Source: Streptomyces hygroscopicus subsp. hygroscopicus
GTDB lineage: Bacteria; Actinomycetota; Actinomycetes; Streptomycetales; Streptomycetaceae
Assembly: GCF_001553455.1 (NCBI RefSeq)
Contig: NZ_BBOX01000048.1
Span: 1 to 64,000, forward strand
Direction: 5' to 3'
Length of the DNA stretch: 64,000 bases
Every line of letters begins with the position of its first letter. Positions within the stretch are counted from its first letter, which is position 1. This document shows positions 62,183 to 64,000 of this stretch, piece by piece. Both the position numbers and the translations under genes were made by a program. The notes below the pieces were generated by a model. It was not told the DNA's origin, did no database searches, and saw only the letters and a list, made by a program, of their open reading frames with translations.

Positions 62183-63427
62183 GTGATCGCGAACGTATCG
62201 GCACACCGGCGGGCGAACGCCTTCGCCAAGGCCCTTGAGGCCCTGGAGGCCCTGGAGAGCAACCACCAGGCCCCCCAGGACGAGACGCCGCACCAACAGC
62301 CAGGCTCCTCATCGGCGGAGAGCGCCGAGCGGAGACGGCTGCTGGCCCTGGCGAGCGGGCTGGGCGAGCTGCCGGCACCGACGTTGGACCCGGAGGTCCG
62401 CAGCACGCAGCGGGCGCAGCTGCTCGCCGCCATGGAGGCGGCGTTCGCCGAGGGCGCGACGCGCGTGCCCGAGCAGCGCCGCCGCACCGGCGGCGCCCAC
62501 CGGGCCAAACCCCCGGTGGCGAGACTGCGCCCCCGTTCCCGCTGGTCCAAGGGGCTTGCGGCCGGGGGGCTCACGGTCGGCGTCGCGGCGGGCGCCTTCG
62601 GTGGCGTCGCCGCGGCCAGCTCGGACGCGCTGCCGGGCGACACGCTCTACGGGTTCAAGCGCGGCATGGAGGACCTCAAGCTGGAGATGGCGGACGGCGA
62701 CGCCGACCGGGGCCGGATCTATCTGGACCAGGCTTCGACCCGGCTGAGCGAGGCGCGCCGTCTGATGGAGCGGGCCCGCACCGGCGATCTGGACCATGAC
62801 TCGCTGCGGGAGATCCGCCGGACCCTGGCCGGTATGCGCCATGACGCCTCCGAGGGCCACCGGCTGCTGCACCAGGTCTACGAGCGGGACGGTTCGCTCG
62901 GCCCGATCCAGCGGCTCTCCTCCTTCTCCCAGGCCCACCGCGACGGCTGGAGCCGGCTGCGTGAGCGGCTCCCGGTCCAGCTCATGGACGTCGGCGACGA
63001 GGTCAGCTCGGTCTTCGACGCCATAGACCAAGAGGTCGGCCCGCTGCGGGCGCTGCTGCCCGCCCTGAAGAGGGAGCGGCAGGGCCAGGTGGGCCACGAG
63101 CAGACCGGCCACGCCTCCCAGCGCTCCGGGGCGGCGGAACCGGGCGGCGGCCCGGCATCCGCCTCGGCCGCTCCGAGCGGCAGCCACACCGGCGAGGCCG
63201 CCACCCACCCCCACCCCTCGGCCTCGGCGGGCCCCCAGGACCAGGTCGGCGGTCTGGTCGGCGGGGCCGGAGATCTGCTGGACCCGCCGGTCGGCGGCGC
63301 GAGCCCCAGCCCGTCCACGGGCAAGGGCGACCCGAGCGGCAAGCCGCCCCAGCCTGATATCACCATCCCCCCGCTGCTGCCGGACCTCCTGCCGGGCCTG
63401 GGCATCGACGGCGACGACACGAGGTGA
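62183..63427 (+). CDS. rsbN: Anti-sigma factor RsbN
   Basis: A 414-residue membrane anti-sigma factor for BldN. The cytoplasmic N-terminal part (about 1-118) would bind the sigma factor. One membrane helix at about 121-145 (WSKGLAAGGLTVGVAAGAFG) is followed by a DUF5667 extracellular domain (ALPGDTLYGFKRGMEDLKLE, then HRDGWSRLRERL). A long Pro/Ser/Gly tail ends with LLPDLLPGLG. GTG at 62183 has GGAGGTG upstream. The tail is low-complexity and differs in length between species as I recall. Confidence 0.94.
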   Translation: MIANVSAHRRANAFAKALEALEALESNHQAPQDETPHQQPGSSSAESAERRRLLALASGLGELPAPTLDPEVRSTQRAQLLAAMEAAFAEGATRVPEQRRRTGGAHRAKPPVARLRPRSRWSKGLAAGGLTVGVAAGAFGGVAAASSDALPGDTLYGFKRGMEDLKLEMADGDADRGRIYLDQASTRLSEARRLMERARTGDLDHDSLREIRRTLAGMRHDASEGHRLLHQVYERDGSLGPIQRLSSFSQAHRDGWSRLRERLPVQLMDVGDEVSSVFDAIDQEVGPLRALLPALKRERQGQVGHEQTGHASQRSGAAEPGGGPASASAAPSGSHTGEAATHPHPSASAGPQDQVGGLVGGAGDLLDPPVGGASPSPSTGKGDPSGKPPQPDITIPPLLPDLLPGLGIDGDDTR

Positions 63428-63430
63428 CCG

Positions 63431-63480
63431 TGGTCCGGGGTGGGTGCGGTGCGGTTCCGCATGCCACCCACCCCGGACCA
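63431..63480. terminator. Terminator after rsbN; rest of gap featureless
   Basis: TGGTCCGGGGTGGGT (63431-63445) is complementary to ACCCACCCCGGACCA (63466-63480), with an inner TGCGG-TT-CCGCA hairpin. The remaining 276 bases to the next stop codon show nothing recognisable. Confidence 0.85.
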
Positions 63481-63756
63481 CCCGCCAGAAACCCCGCGGC
63501 GGCGACGCGGACCAGTCCCGGTGCCCCGGCCGACGAGGGCCACCCGGCTGGGCAACGGGCTCAGGAGAACCACCGCCACCGCACCAGCGGCCCTCGGAAG
63601 AACACCGACCGCCGCCGCACCAACGGCTCGGCCCCCGCCCCGGCCGTCCTCGCACCGCTCGGCACCGGCAGGCCCCCGGGCTCCGGCCGACCGTGCCGGA
63701 CTCGCGTCCATCAGGCCGGGTGACGGCCCGCTCGGCACCGGCTCAGCGGGATGGCC

Positions 63757-64000
63757 TCAGAAGAACACCGACCGCCGCCGCACCAGCAGCTTGTAGAGCG
63801 TGTGCTGGATCGTTTCGCGTACCTGGTCGGTCAGGTTGAACATCAGCATCGGATCGTCCGCCGCCTCCGGCGGATATCCATCGGTGGGGATGGGCTCGCC
63901 GAACTGGATCGTCCACTTCGTCGGCAGCGGCAGCGCGCCCAGCGGACCGAGCAGCGGGAAGGTCGGCGTGATCGGGAAGTACGGCAGGCCGAGCAGCCGG
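63757..64000 (-). CDS. Lysophospholipid acyltransferase (PlsC-like), C-terminal part
   Basis: Only the last 80 or so residues are in the window; the gene continues past the edge. The visible part reads LLGLPYFPITPTFPLLGPLG, then LPTKWTIQFGEPI, and ends QHTLYKLLVRRRSVFF. The PITP and F-x-x-P-I elements are those of PlsC-type 1-acylglycerol-phosphate acyltransferases. The catalytic HX4D lies outside. From memory, an acyltransferase gene follows rsbN in S. coelicolor. Confidence 0.8.
   Translation of the reverse strand, partial: RLLGLPYFPITPTFPLLGPLGALPLPTKWTIQFGEPIPTDGYPPEAADDPMLMFNLTDQVRETIQHTLYKLLVRRRSVFF

Overview
The window is GC-rich actinobacterial chromosome and almost certainly Streptomyces. 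The reasons are GC-biased third codon positions, many GTG starts with GGAGG ribosome sites, the futalosine menaquinone genes, the rex-hem operon with its Rex operator, and the developmental pair bldN-rsbN. From memory of S. coelicolor, the left part (to about 25.6 kb) matches the SCO4469-SCO4550 neighbourhood, and the right part (from about 38 kb) matches SCO3303-SCO3325. The 12 kb between them holds less conserved genes, so the window probably spans an arrangement that differs from S. coelicolor. No tRNA, rRNA, CRISPR array, insertion sequence or phage gene was seen.

0-17 kb: six futalosine-pathway genes (mqnC, mqnA, mqnE, mqnM, mqnP, mqnL) on the minus strand. They are interspersed with a membrane Ser/Thr kinase, a cold-shock gene with a hairpin-bearing leader, a decayed lipase, a TetR/secreted-esterase divergent pair (the esterase carries a TTA codon), a guanidine-III riboswitch in front of an SMR exporter, a dicarboxylate/amino-acid symporter behind a Cys/His leader peptide, UdgX and an Lrp regulator. 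17-25.6 kb: the ccsB-resB-ccdA-resA cytochrome c maturation operon, a Tat lipoprotein of the polysaccharide deacetylase type, a histidine phosphatase and hemL. Menaquinone, cytochrome c and haem together give the region a respiratory theme.

25.8-38 kb: more variable content. It holds a small unknown protein, DinB, YnfA, a secreted His/Asn/Gln-repeat protein with a split PepSY domain, an SDR, a ferredoxin/ferredoxin reductase/P450 cassette, RtcB, two lipoproteins and a DUF2637 membrane protein. 38-52.8 kb: divergent lysS/argS, a secreted tripeptidyl-peptidase-like hydrolase, an AMIN-like protein, a D,D-carboxypeptidase, a sugar-use cluster (ROK, epimerase, kinase, SSS symporter, small membrane partner) and a TetR-controlled pair of SDRs. 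52.8-58.9 kb: rex-hemA-hemC-hemD-hemB, all translationally overlapping, behind a Rex operator. 59-64 kb: a glutaredoxin-like protein, a HAD phosphatase, bldN, rsbN behind a likely sigma-BldN promoter, and the end of an acyltransferase gene.

The most unusual feature is a set of short tandem repeats whose unit includes the stop codon of the gene they follow. Five unrelated genes show this, with unrelated sequences and periods of 14 to 37 bp. Other gene ends carry long palindromes with a two-base centre.
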